A program made the translations under genes and the position numbers. Shown piece after piece: positions 8,078-15,176 of a stretch of 64,000 nucleotides of DNA (position 1 is its first letter; each line of letters begins with the position of its first letter). This stretch comes from JAAFHB01 sp963677935 (GTDB taxonomy: Bacteria > Bacteroidota > Bacteroidia > Bacteroidales > Prolixibacteraceae). The notes under the pieces are model-generated. The model saw nothing but the letters and a program-made list of their open reading frames with translations. It was not told the origin of the DNA and made no database searches. The stretch lies in NCBI GenBank assembly GCA_963677935.2, contig CAXXEH010000002.1:69749-133748 (forward strand). Direction: 5' to 3'.

Positions 8078-8461
8078 TCAAAAATAGAGTATTGGAATAT
8101 CCTGAAATTGATTGTAATTAAACTGATTATTGAAGTAGGGAATCTTTATGACGGTTATTTGGTAATTTTTTTTTCTATTTACCTGAATATAATAGTTGCC
8201 GGGTCGGATCGTATAAAAAAAGTAAAATCCATTTTGGTTAGTCATAGATTGACTAACCAAAATATACTGATTAGGAACCGGACAATAATATAAGTCAACG
8301 GCAGCACCTGTCAAAGGGAAATAGCGATTATAATACTGATTAAAATATTGAATTTGTCCGCGCAGATTTGTGCCGGAATATTGACCATTGGCATTATGAT
8401 AGGTTATGCAAAATAGGATGCCAATTATTAAGAATTTATGGTATTTCAGTTTTAGGCCCAT
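8078..8461 (-). CDS. Small secreted protein with a carboxypeptidase-regulatory/Cna-B-like fold
   Basis: A 127-residue protein with a signal peptide (KFLIIGILFCITYHNANG) and a single beta-sandwich-like domain. That domain reads like a carboxypeptidase-regulatory or SdrD-B repeat: LRGQIQYF..., AAVDLYY..., QNGFYFFYTIRPGNYYIQV. It is rich in Tyr, Asn and Gln. No specific family could be named. Its start overlaps the end of the upstream membrane-protein gene by 26 nt in another frame, so the two are probably translationally coupled. It may form part of a surface or envelope structure. Confidence 0.55.
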   Translation of the reverse strand: MGLKLKYHKFLIIGILFCITYHNANGQYSGTNLRGQIQYFNQYYNRYFPLTGAAVDLYYCPVPNQYILVSQSMTNQNGFYFFYTIRPGNYYIQVNRKKNYQITVIKIPYFNNQFNYNQFQDIPILYF

Positions 8462-9041
8462 TTGTCGTCGAATTTAAAGAATTTATACCCGAAGAATAGA
8501 CTGTATCTGGTTCGTATAGATTTATTGTCGGTAAAAGTATTTCACCATCAACATTGTTGATATTGATAATTGAATCACTTTTTAAATTGTAGGGGAAATC
8601 ACTGAATATATGTTTTGAATCACTAATCGTCAGATTAATATCTCTGCCGGTTTTATCTGTTCCAATTACTCTGAATTGTACTCTTTTTTCATTTTGAACC
8701 ACAATAATTGATGGGCTGATTTGATTGATATTAATATCCTTAACAAGTTTAGCCTGATCGGGTTTTAATCGTCCATTTTTATCGTAAAATTGAATTTTGG
8801 TGGTCACGAGCCACGCTTTATTATCATTATTGGGAGTTGTTGTTTCTACCGTACTATTTTTTATTCCGTTGCTAAAGGCAAGTACACCAATAGCTACAAT
8901 CTCGAGTATCAATGTAGTAAATAGTTTATTTAAGTAGGTTTTCTCTATTTTAATGATTTTTATCAGGCCAAGTAATGTGATGACTCCGGTTGCGGCAAAA
9001 ATAAAGGAACATGTCCATATTAAAAATACCCTGGGTTCCAT
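8436..9041 (-). CDS. Hypothetical membrane protein with periplasmic domain
   Basis: A 201-residue protein with two N-terminal hydrophobic helices (about residues 5-27 and 39-58) and a soluble C-terminal region of about 140 residues, probably periplasmic, predicted to be mainly beta. No family recognised. It overlaps the downstream secreted-protein gene by 26 nt, so the two form a two-gene unit. Base composition is AT-rich, as in the neighbouring accessory genes. Confidence 0.5.
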   Translation of the reverse strand: MEPRVFLIWTCSFIFAATGVITLLGLIKIIKIEKTYLNKLFTTLILEIVAIGVLAFSNGIKNSTVETTTPNNDNKAWLVTTKIQFYDKNGRLKPDQAKLVKDININQISPSIIVVQNEKRVQFRVIGTDKTGRDINLTISDSKHIFSDFPYNLKSDSIININNVDGEILLPTINLYEPDTVYSSGINSLNSTTNGPKTEIP

Positions 9042-9314
9042 ATCTGTTGTTTTAGTATCAGCCTTTGGTTACTGTGTTAAATTGATATTTAATTGGTTAA
9101 CCAAATATACATATTTTTTTAATAAAATTTTTGCAGTTCATAATATTTCTGCTTCCTGAAATTATTATGAACAGGTTCACTTAAGGCTCAATGGGTTAGC
9201 CTGTGAAAAGCGGCGTGGAGTTTAGTAGGTGCCAGTTGCAATCTAAGGATCAGAATAATATATTAAATTATTTCCTAACCTTTTACGGCCAGGTGCTGTT
9301 ATTATACCACGATG

Positions 9315-11183
9315 TTATTTTGTTTTCTGATTTTCGACCTCCTCCTTTAAAATTTCCCTTGCTTTTTCAATATATTCGTCCCTGCCTTCTGTGATTGCCT
9401 TAATTGTTCTTTTGACAGGATAATCTGGTCTGAATCCTATTAAATGATGTTGTGATCCATCATGTTTTAAAGTCTTCAATCCTGTCCACATTATCCTGTA
9501 GTCACCCATCAAATTAATATAGTTTGCGTTCCCATTTGTAGCTGCAGTTGTATCACCCACTAACTTTCCAAGTTTATAATAATCAACAATTCCTAATAAA
9601 GTTTCACGGGAACTAACATCATCAGGATGTATAAGAAAAATTAATTTCGCCTTGATAAAAGGTTCCCTTGGTTCAATTTTCCAACGCTTACTGGTGTCAA
9701 AAATGGTATTCATTCTATCAGGATAAATATTGATTGGAACATTCCATCTTGGACTCCAAACGGGTTCTTTAATGATACGAGAAATCAATTCGAATTCATC
9801 CTTGAAATCTAAAAAATTAATTATGAGTCCTTTCGCATTTACTAATTTTGCCATTACTTTCTCATTACCTATAGGATATTTGTTCCAATAATAGGTACTA
9901 TCCTTAAAATCTATAAAGTCATATGAAAGTCCTAGAGGATCAAAAAACAAATCACATCCTGTTTGACGAGTTGACTCTATTTTTACATTTTTATTATTTC
10001 TTATTACGATAACATTAGCTTCACTATGAAGGAAGTCAGAACCAAACATATTTAATGCCCGATACCGTTTCAATTGCGAAGATCCGGAAATTAGATTTTC
10101 TTGCTCTTTCAATTCTTCCTGACCACTCCTTCCATCAATACTTTTTATAATATCGCCTATTTGAAATTGAGTTGTATCCGAAGATGCCAAAACAACAACA
10201 TTGTTCTGAATCCAACCAACCCGTATCGGAAGCCCCCATTGTCCAATTTTTTGAGTCGAAACTACACCATGTCCATCCTTCAATTTTGCGACCATTTTAC
10301 TTAATGTCTTAAAATAATCAGGTTCGGTTTTTCCTGCATAAACATTGCGTAATGTTTTGGATAATTCTTCTTCCCAATCAACACCTACCACATCAAAGTA
10401 AGGGTAGAAATGCTGAAAAACATTCCATGCAATAACCACATTTGCTAATTTAGTGGTACTGTCGGTTTCACCTGGTTTTTGGCTTGAATTTAAATGTATT
10501 TGTTTTAAGGATTGTAATTGTTTTAAGGATACTATATCTGAAACAGGTTTTGGTAATTTATTAGTAGTATTGTTGTTGCTTTTCAATGTTTCACCTGGTA
10601 TTTGACCTAAATATAAATGCAATTGTTTTAAGGTTAGCGTATCTGAAACCGGAAAAGTATGTTCATTACTGCCATATAAAACTAAAGGCATAATTATAAC
10701 AAGATTATTACCTATATCCTTTTTAATAAATTCACCTATCTCTAAAAAACGAGTATCAAAACCTGTTACAGAATCTCTATTTTGCCTTAAACTCCTATAA
10801 ACATTGCTTTTTTCTCCAAGATACACCCCATAATGTATCCATGAAATTTTTTTTAAACCTCTGGTATCATTTGGAGTAATTGATTTTAATTCGAAGCTGG
10901 CATCCTGTTTTTTATCGATAATCTGAATAGCAGGAGCTATTGGTTTAAACAGTTCGATAAGAATTTGTTTGAGTTCGTTTTCATTACTCGCCTTTTCAAC
11001 TCTTTTTACTCCAAAAATGGCAAATTTATTCCAGTCAATTTTTGCAGCTTCGTCACCAGGATAAAACCATCGTACATAGCCATATACTTTAGCAAAGGCA
11101 TGAATGTTATCAATTTTTCTGTCTGCATTCCTACAACTTAAAAATAAGATTGAAAGTCCAAAAACTAATAGTTTAATCTGCAT
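9315..11183 (-). CDS. S41 family (C-terminal processing-like) peptidase, lipoprotein
   Basis: A 622-residue protein with a lipobox (ILFLSC, Cys about 17), so it is probably anchored in the outer or inner membrane. An N-terminal alpha/beta region starts IHAFAKVYGYVRWFYPGD. The S41 helical domain (FQHFYPYFDVVGVDWEEEL), a PDZ-like segment (IRVGWIQNNVVVLASSD...IGDIIKSIDG) and the peptidase core follow. The serine is probably in the SSRETL segment, where S41 enzymes carry the nucleophile, followed by GDTTAATNG. A linker near residues 170-240 contains an internal duplication. S41 proteases act on periplasmic or exported proteins; the substrate is unknown. No partner gene is evident. Confidence 0.8.
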   Translation of the reverse strand: MQIKLLVFGLSILFLSCRNADRKIDNIHAFAKVYGYVRWFYPGDEAAKIDWNKFAIFGVKRVEKASNENELKQILIELFKPIAPAIQIIDKKQDASFELKSITPNDTRGLKKISWIHYGVYLGEKSNVYRSLRQNRDSVTGFDTRFLEIGEFIKKDIGNNLVIIMPLVLYGSNEHTFPVSDTLTLKQLHLYLGQIPGETLKSNNNTTNKLPKPVSDIVSLKQLQSLKQIHLNSSQKPGETDSTTKLANVVIAWNVFQHFYPYFDVVGVDWEEELSKTLRNVYAGKTEPDYFKTLSKMVAKLKDGHGVVSTQKIGQWGLPIRVGWIQNNVVVLASSDTTQFQIGDIIKSIDGRSGQEELKEQENLISGSSQLKRYRALNMFGSDFLHSEANVIVIRNNKNVKIESTRQTGCDLFFDPLGLSYDFIDFKDSTYYWNKYPIGNEKVMAKLVNAKGLIINFLDFKDEFELISRIIKEPVWSPRWNVPINIYPDRMNTIFDTSKRWKIEPREPFIKAKLIFLIHPDDVSSRETLLGIVDYYKLGKLVGDTTAATNGNANYINLMGDYRIMWTGLKTLKHDGSQHHLIGFRPDYPVKRTIKAITEGRDEYIEKAREILKEEVENQKTK

Positions 11184-11268
11184 ACAACCCTAATTTCGTT
11201 TTTCCTCTGAAATTTAAATATCGTTACCGTTTTCTATGAGGCAAATTGCAATGTGGCATAATGTTTTT

Positions 11269-11670
11269 CTATTTTATCCAGTTCTCTATTTTTAAACCAG
11301 GTATTCTGTCGAATTCCCTCACATTATTAGTTACTAAAATTACGTCAAGACTCTTAGCATGTGAGGCAATCAGAGTATCTAAGGGTCCAATCGGAGTCCC
11401 TTTTTTTTCCAATTCAGCACGAATAATCCCATATTCAACTGTTGCCTCATAGCTATAATTGACAATTTCAATTGGAGTGAGGAATTTTTCCAATGCCTTT
11501 CTGTTTTTAGATGGGCTTGAACTTTTCTCGATTCCGTATTGCAATTCAGCAAGTGTTATGGAAGAAATCCCTACATCTCCAATAGTCAGGTTTTTGAACT
11601 TGTCAAAAACTTCAGTTGGTTTTTTCTTGATGATATAGATACAGATATTTGTGTCGAGCAAATAATCCAT
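11269..11670 (-). CDS. vapC: VapC-like PIN-domain ribonuclease toxin
   Basis: A 133-residue PIN-domain protein. It shows the acidic active-site positions of VapC toxins: DTNICIYI at the start (Asp7), AELQYGIE (Glu42) and GPLDTLIASHA (Asp98), plus the final TNNVREF. VapC toxins cleave RNA, usually tRNA, when released from their antitoxin. The gene overlaps the upstream antitoxin stop by one base, the classic coupled arrangement. All catalytic positions are present, so it is probably functional. Confidence 0.9.
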   Translation of the reverse strand: MDYLLDTNICIYIIKKKPTEVFDKFKNLTIGDVGISSITLAELQYGIEKSSSPSKNRKALEKFLTPIEIVNYSYEATVEYGIIRAELEKKGTPIGPLDTLIASHAKSLDVILVTNNVREFDRIPGLKIENWIK

Positions 11671-11906
11671 TAGTCTAAAGATTCTCTTTGTTGTTGTTCT
11701 GGTTGCCCCCTTTCATCCATAAAGTCGGAAGTAAAGGAGTCTATACTTTCGATTAAATTTTGCCATGGGCTGTGGTATGGAATCACATAAAGGGTATTCC
11801 CAACTTTTTTGAGGTAAACTTTGTCGTCGTCTATCCTCATTTTCTTCGGAATTCGGATGTCTTGTGCTCCTTTTGTGTTTTTAATATCAATTGTCTCGAT
11901 TTCCAT
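11670..11906 (-). CDS. vapB: VapB-like antitoxin
   Basis: A 78-residue protein. The N-terminal half resembles an AbrB/SpoVT-type swapped-hairpin DNA-binding domain (IRIPKKMRIDDDKVYLKKVGNTLYVIP), and the acidic tail (SFTSDFMDERGQPEQQQ) should wrap the toxin. It is coupled to vapC by a one-base overlap. A 16-bp perfect palindrome directly upstream fits autoregulation by the VapBC complex. Confidence 0.85.
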   Translation of the reverse strand: MEIETIDIKNTKGAQDIRIPKKMRIDDDKVYLKKVGNTLYVIPYHSPWQNLIESIDSFTSDFMDERGQPEQQQRESLD

Positions 11907-11912
11907 ATCCTA

Positions 11913-11928
11913 TGAGTTTTAAAACTCA
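11913..11928. promoter_or_regulatory. Probable VapBC autoregulatory operator
   Basis: TGAGTTTTAAAACTCA is a perfect 16-bp palindrome ending six nt before the vapB start codon. This is the expected position for an operator bound by the antitoxin dimer. Confidence 0.55.
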
Positions 11929-12762
11929 AAGTTAATTAATTTGATTGAATTCTTGATGGGGCATCCTACAATGACCGTAAACATTTTAGTATCCACAACC
12001 GGTTGTAGATATTTCTGCCTTACCCCGAACCGGAACAAGTTATGAAAAATCCGGATTACAATGTTTCTGATCATATGCAGCTGTTTTCTTCCGGGCAAAA
12101 TTGGGAAGGTTGTATTTTTTCCGGAATTATTTTATGCAGAAGTCAGGATTTAAACAGTTCAAATCTACCAATTAAAAATCAATTTTGTTAAATAAAAACG
12201 AATAACCTATATGTTGTTTAACATGTTTTAAGCTCGTTTGCATTCCCCGGATATCTGATTTGCCGAACATTTGATAAGTTTGGGGCTATGAAGGTCTGTA
12301 TGAGTTCTTCGATTATACGCCTTTAAGCCACGAAGTGGTTTAATCTGAATAACCGTGAGTGAAACTCACGGAAAATCGAGAGCATGAACTACAGCCACGA
12401 AGTGGTTGAATCATATCTTTATGTTCTATTATTCAACCACTTCGTGGCTGTGGCTATTCTTGTTCCTGTTTCCGTGGGTTAACACCCACGGTTAATCAAA
12501 TTAAGGTCTTTCAGACCTTTTACGCTTATTGTTAATTTATTTCACCCATACGAAACGTCATAGAACCATAAGTTTCCTATCTTAGGCATCAACCATAATG
12601 TAAATGATTCAGAATTATTTTGTAACTTTAAGGAATTCAATTACGAAGCAATAAGACCATAATTTGTTTAACTGAATTTTGATCTGAAATATTTAAATCT
12701 AAAACGCCTACAATAAAGTTTTTCTTCCCGACCCTTGTGGCCTGCCTTGTTTTATCGCATAA
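11929..12762. other. Non-coding gap of about 830 bp with several palindromes
   Basis: No protein-coding potential was seen. A 12-bp palindrome ACAACCGGTTGT is at 11995-12006, and the palindrome cluster of 12291-12519 is listed separately. The rest is AT-rich sequence without recognised features. Confidence 0.5.
12291..12519. repeat. BIME/REP-like cluster of palindromes
   Basis: Five hairpins are packed into about 230 bp. They are AGCCACGAAGTGGTT (12326-12340), CCGTGAG...CTCACGG (12353-12371), a perfect 20-bp inverted pair CAGCCACGAAGTGGTTGAAT (12392-12411 with 12431-12450), CCGTGGGT-TAAC-ACCCACGG (12472-12491) and AAGGTCT-TTC-AGACCTT (12503-12519). The whole is bounded by AAGGTCTG (12291-12298) and its inverse CAGACCTT (12512-12519). 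This architecture is typical of REP/BIME elements mobilised by Y1 (RAYT) transposases. No such transposase is in the window. Confidence 0.65.
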
Positions 12763-12984
12763 TACAAAACTGTTGACCGTGAATTGAACCGTATCAGTGA
12801 GATGGTGACCGACACACGCAAATTTGCAGGTGCTGAACTTTACGAATTTTCGCGTGTCGTTTATAAAATGGCTAAGTTATCGGCTTCGATCGGTACTCCG
12901 GGTACCCAGAGTATCGTTGATGACCTCGGCCGGCTCTATAGCGGTAACGGCAAAAGTGTTCCTTCAAAAGTTCCAACTGCCTAA
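12763..12984 (+). pseudogene. Truncated remnant of an orphan Bacteroidota protein
   Basis: An open frame of 73 codons follows a stop at 12760 and has no ATG at its start; only an internal TTG (12784) or ATG (12802) could initiate. The residues (DTRKFAGAELYEFSRVVYKM...VDDLGRLYSGNGKSVP) resemble the central part of the 244-residue protein at 49117-49851. That protein has the same pattern of an aromatic-rich helix, a VD-containing helix and a basic RLxG/KLKG segment. I read this as a 5'- and 3'-truncated paralogue. A hairpin and a 21-bp repeat array follow. Confidence 0.4.
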
Positions 12985-12992
12985 TAAGTAAA

Positions 12993-13040
12993 ATTATACC
13001 CCCGATAGGCCGGGCTGTACATGACCTGTTGGGGTATAAT
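12993..13040 (+). terminator. Long hairpin after the remnant gene
   Basis: ATTATACCCC (12993-13002) pairs perfectly with GGGGTATAAT (13031-13040) around a 28-nt loop, 8 nt after the stop of the remnant. No T tract follows, so termination is uncertain. Confidence 0.45.
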
Positions 13041-13056
13041 GAAGGTCTCCCTGTTT

Positions 13057-13182
13057 AAAACCGGGGTCCGCAACTCCGTTACCGGGGTAAATGCCAAACA
13101 AATCGGTGTGAAAACCAAACAGACCGCACCTTAGAATAAACCAACCGGAGTTCTGATATAACCAACCGGGGTTTCGAACAGC
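13057..13182 (+). repeat. Degenerate 21-bp tandem repeat, six units
   Basis: Six consecutive 21-nt units keep CCGG (or CGG) followed by GT in the same register and AAA near the unit end (e.g. units beginning 13057, 13078, 13141 and 13162). The intervening bases vary freely. Period and core match the larger array at 47471-47764. The remaining 200 bp to 13381 hold nothing recognised. Confidence 0.7.
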
Positions 13183-13381
13183 GATAGTTTATCAAAAAAC
13201 ATAGGTGATCGTATGTTTTGATCTCATTCACTTTGTTCAGAGGTTCGATGGGTTACCTTAAAGCTATAATCACTTACTTTTAAGATTCAGTTGTTTTGCT
13301 CCCGGGAGTGAGCGGTTTGGTATGAGGTACCTCCCGATCACCTTTATTACGATATGTTTGCTCCAGGGTAAATAAGTTCTT

Positions 13382-13744
13382 TCAGTAGTTTGCAATTAAA
13401 GATTCGTAAGGAATATTCATCTTCTCATGAAGATTAATGATCATTTTGAGCGTCAATTTTCTTTTACGACTAAAAATCTCCGAAACTTGGCTTTTGTAAC
13501 CGATAATTTTGGCCAAATCATTATTATCCATATTCATTTGTTCCATCCGAAACTTAATAGCCTCAATCGGATCTGGTGCATCAATTGGATAAAACTCATC
13601 TTCGTACTTTTCAATCAACAATACTAACAGTTCTGCTTCATCACCTTCAGAAGAGTCTGCAGGTGCATTAAAGATAGTCTCTAGCCTTTTAAGTGCCAGA
13701 TTATATTCTTCTTCTGTTTTTAAAACTTTTAACATCATACCCAT
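13382..13744 (-). CDS. higA: HigA-like antitoxin, XRE-family HTH protein
   Basis: A 120-residue protein with an N-terminal acidic helical region and a C-terminal helix-turn-helix (MNMDNNDLAKIIGYKSQVSEIFSRKRKLTLKMIINLHEKMNIP, residues about 72-114), typical of HigA antitoxins that follow their toxin gene. The start at 13744 overlaps the toxin stop codon in a TAATG arrangement, which supports translational coupling. Met3 or Met4 are alternatives. It should neutralise the HigB-type RNase encoded directly upstream and repress the operon. Confidence 0.85.
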   Translation of the reverse strand: MGMMLKVLKTEEEYNLALKRLETIFNAPADSSEGDEAELLVLLIEKYEDEFYPIDAPDPIEAIKFRMEQMNMDNNDLAKIIGYKSQVSEIFSRKRKLTLKMIINLHEKMNIPYESLIANY

Positions 13745-14037
13745 TATATTTTTTCAGCATCAACCTTGTTATAATCTTTGTGTGTCCCAATAAACCTTAT
13801 AAAAATCCACTGTCTGAGATAATTTATCTGGACAATCAAAAGATACTTATTGCCGCATATATTGAAAACCACTCTGCTACTTTTGAGAATACTTGCGCTC
13901 GGATACTCCGATTTTATGTTGGCCGGAGAAGTCCAAAATGCTTTGGAGGCTTCCCTGTACCATGTCTTAAGTTGATCTTCTGAATCAGTCTGCTTTTCCC
14001 AAAACTCCCGAAGAATCCTTTTTGCTAATACCCTCAT
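13744..14037 (-). CDS. higB: HigB-type mRNA interferase toxin
   Basis: A 97-residue protein of the HigB_toxin/RelE-like superfamily, recognised from LREFWEKQTDSEDQLKTWYREASKAFWTSP at the start and VFNICGNKYLLIVQINYLRQWIFIRFIGTHKDYNKVDA in the second half. Members cut mRNA on the ribosome. The toxin-first gene order is characteristic of higBA. The operator-like dyad lies 37 bp upstream. It looks intact. Confidence 0.88.
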   Translation of the reverse strand: MRVLAKRILREFWEKQTDSEDQLKTWYREASKAFWTSPANIKSEYPSASILKSSRVVFNICGNKYLLIVQINYLRQWIFIRFIGTHKDYNKVDAEKI

Positions 14038-14073
14038 TAATCTGTCAATAAGAATTGTAAAGACAGTAAATAG

Positions 14074-14088
14074 TTACCAGATTGGTAA
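14074..14088. promoter_or_regulatory. Probable HigBA operator
   Basis: TTACCA-GAT-TGGTAA is a perfect dyad with 6-bp arms, 37 bp upstream of higB. The position fits autorepression by HigA. Confidence 0.5.
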
Positions 14089-14112
14089 TGCTAAGAATGT
14101 AATTACAACGGA

Positions 14113-15045
14113 TTATTTTTTATTAGTCTTTAAATTTATTCTAATAAAATCAACAATTTCCTTCATCGCTTCGGTAGCTTCCTTAAACATTGGAGCTAAG
14201 AGTGGATAGCAATGAACCATTCCTATTCCGGGTCTGAAAGTTATATCAACTCCTGCTTCCTTTGCCTTTAAATAGAATTTTTCACCATCCTCAAACAATT
14301 CATCGTCTACCCCCGAATTTATAAAAATGGGTGGTAATCCTTTTAAATCTCCAAACAAAGGTGAGATGAAAGGAGATGTGGCGTTGTTACTTCCAACATA
14401 ATATTTGCCAAAAACAAACCATGAATTCAAGGGAGCGGGCGACACCTTATTTTTTGTCTTATAACTATCACTTGAGCATGTCAGGTCTGTCCATGGCGAA
14501 ATGGCAACAGAAGCTACGGGTAACGGAATGTTTTGCTCTTTCAAGGCTAAAAGAGTGGCCAGGCACAAACCACCACCAGCCGATTCACCGGCAATAAGTA
14601 TATTTTCAGGTTTATATCCGAACGAAAGAATCCATTTATATATTTTTAAGGAGTCCTCCAATGCAGCTGGGAATGGATGTTCAGGAGCAAGTCTGTACTC
14701 ATAGGTTAAATTAGTAACTCCCGTATTCTTTGCAAATTTTGAAACAAATCCCCGGTGGTCGCTGCATGAACCAGAAACATATCCACCACCATGGACATAT
14801 AAAATAACTTTATTGGAATCTGCACCCTGAGGTATTAACCATTCCGATTTCATTCCTTCAATGAATTGTGCCTTTATGGTAACACCTTCGGGTATCCTTG
14901 CGTATTTACTTGCTCCCTTCTCGCAACGTTCTCTAAATCCTTCAATTGAAGAATTTAAATCAAAAACTTCTTTTTTTAATTTACCTTGAAACAGATGTCC
15001 ATTTCTTATCAGAAAGTTGAACATCATACTTTTAACACTTGCCAT
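14113..15045 (-). CDS. Alpha/beta hydrolase, hormone-sensitive-lipase type esterase
   Basis: A 310-residue cytosolic esterase-like protein. It carries the HSL-family oxyanion motif HGGGYVSG (near residue 85), the nucleophile elbow GESAGGG (Ser about 155), the Asp in GVDDELFEDG (about 254) and the His in GMVHCYPLL (about 284), giving a complete Ser-Asp-His triad. The family hydrolyses short-chain esters; the natural substrate is unknown. It is a single gene between HigBA and the operon ending at 15177, with no terminator noticed on either side. Confidence 0.88.
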   Translation of the reverse strand: MASVKSMMFNFLIRNGHLFQGKLKKEVFDLNSSIEGFRERCEKGASKYARIPEGVTIKAQFIEGMKSEWLIPQGADSNKVILYVHGGGYVSGSCSDHRGFVSKFAKNTGVTNLTYEYRLAPEHPFPAALEDSLKIYKWILSFGYKPENILIAGESAGGGLCLATLLALKEQNIPLPVASVAISPWTDLTCSSDSYKTKNKVSPAPLNSWFVFGKYYVGSNNATSPFISPLFGDLKGLPPIFINSGVDDELFEDGEKFYLKAKEAGVDITFRPGIGMVHCYPLLAPMFKEATEAMKEIVDFIRINLKTNKK

Positions 15046-15176
15046 TAGATTAATAATTTAAAACTGTTCGCTGATAAAAAGTTTATTTTTCCAGGTTATT
15101 GGTTTTGCGACCTGAGTCCTACCGTTCCAGGATTACTCCCCCCGTCTCATCCTTCTCATTTTCTCTTTTTCCCTCT

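Noticed and set aside
9224..9236. GTGCCA as a minus-strand -24 element before the S41 region
   Set aside because: No TTG at the -12 position; it lies downstream of the S41 gene.
13057..13182. Possible CRISPR array
   Set aside because: Units are contiguous 21-mers with degenerate sequence, without conserved repeats separated by unique spacers, and no cas genes are present.
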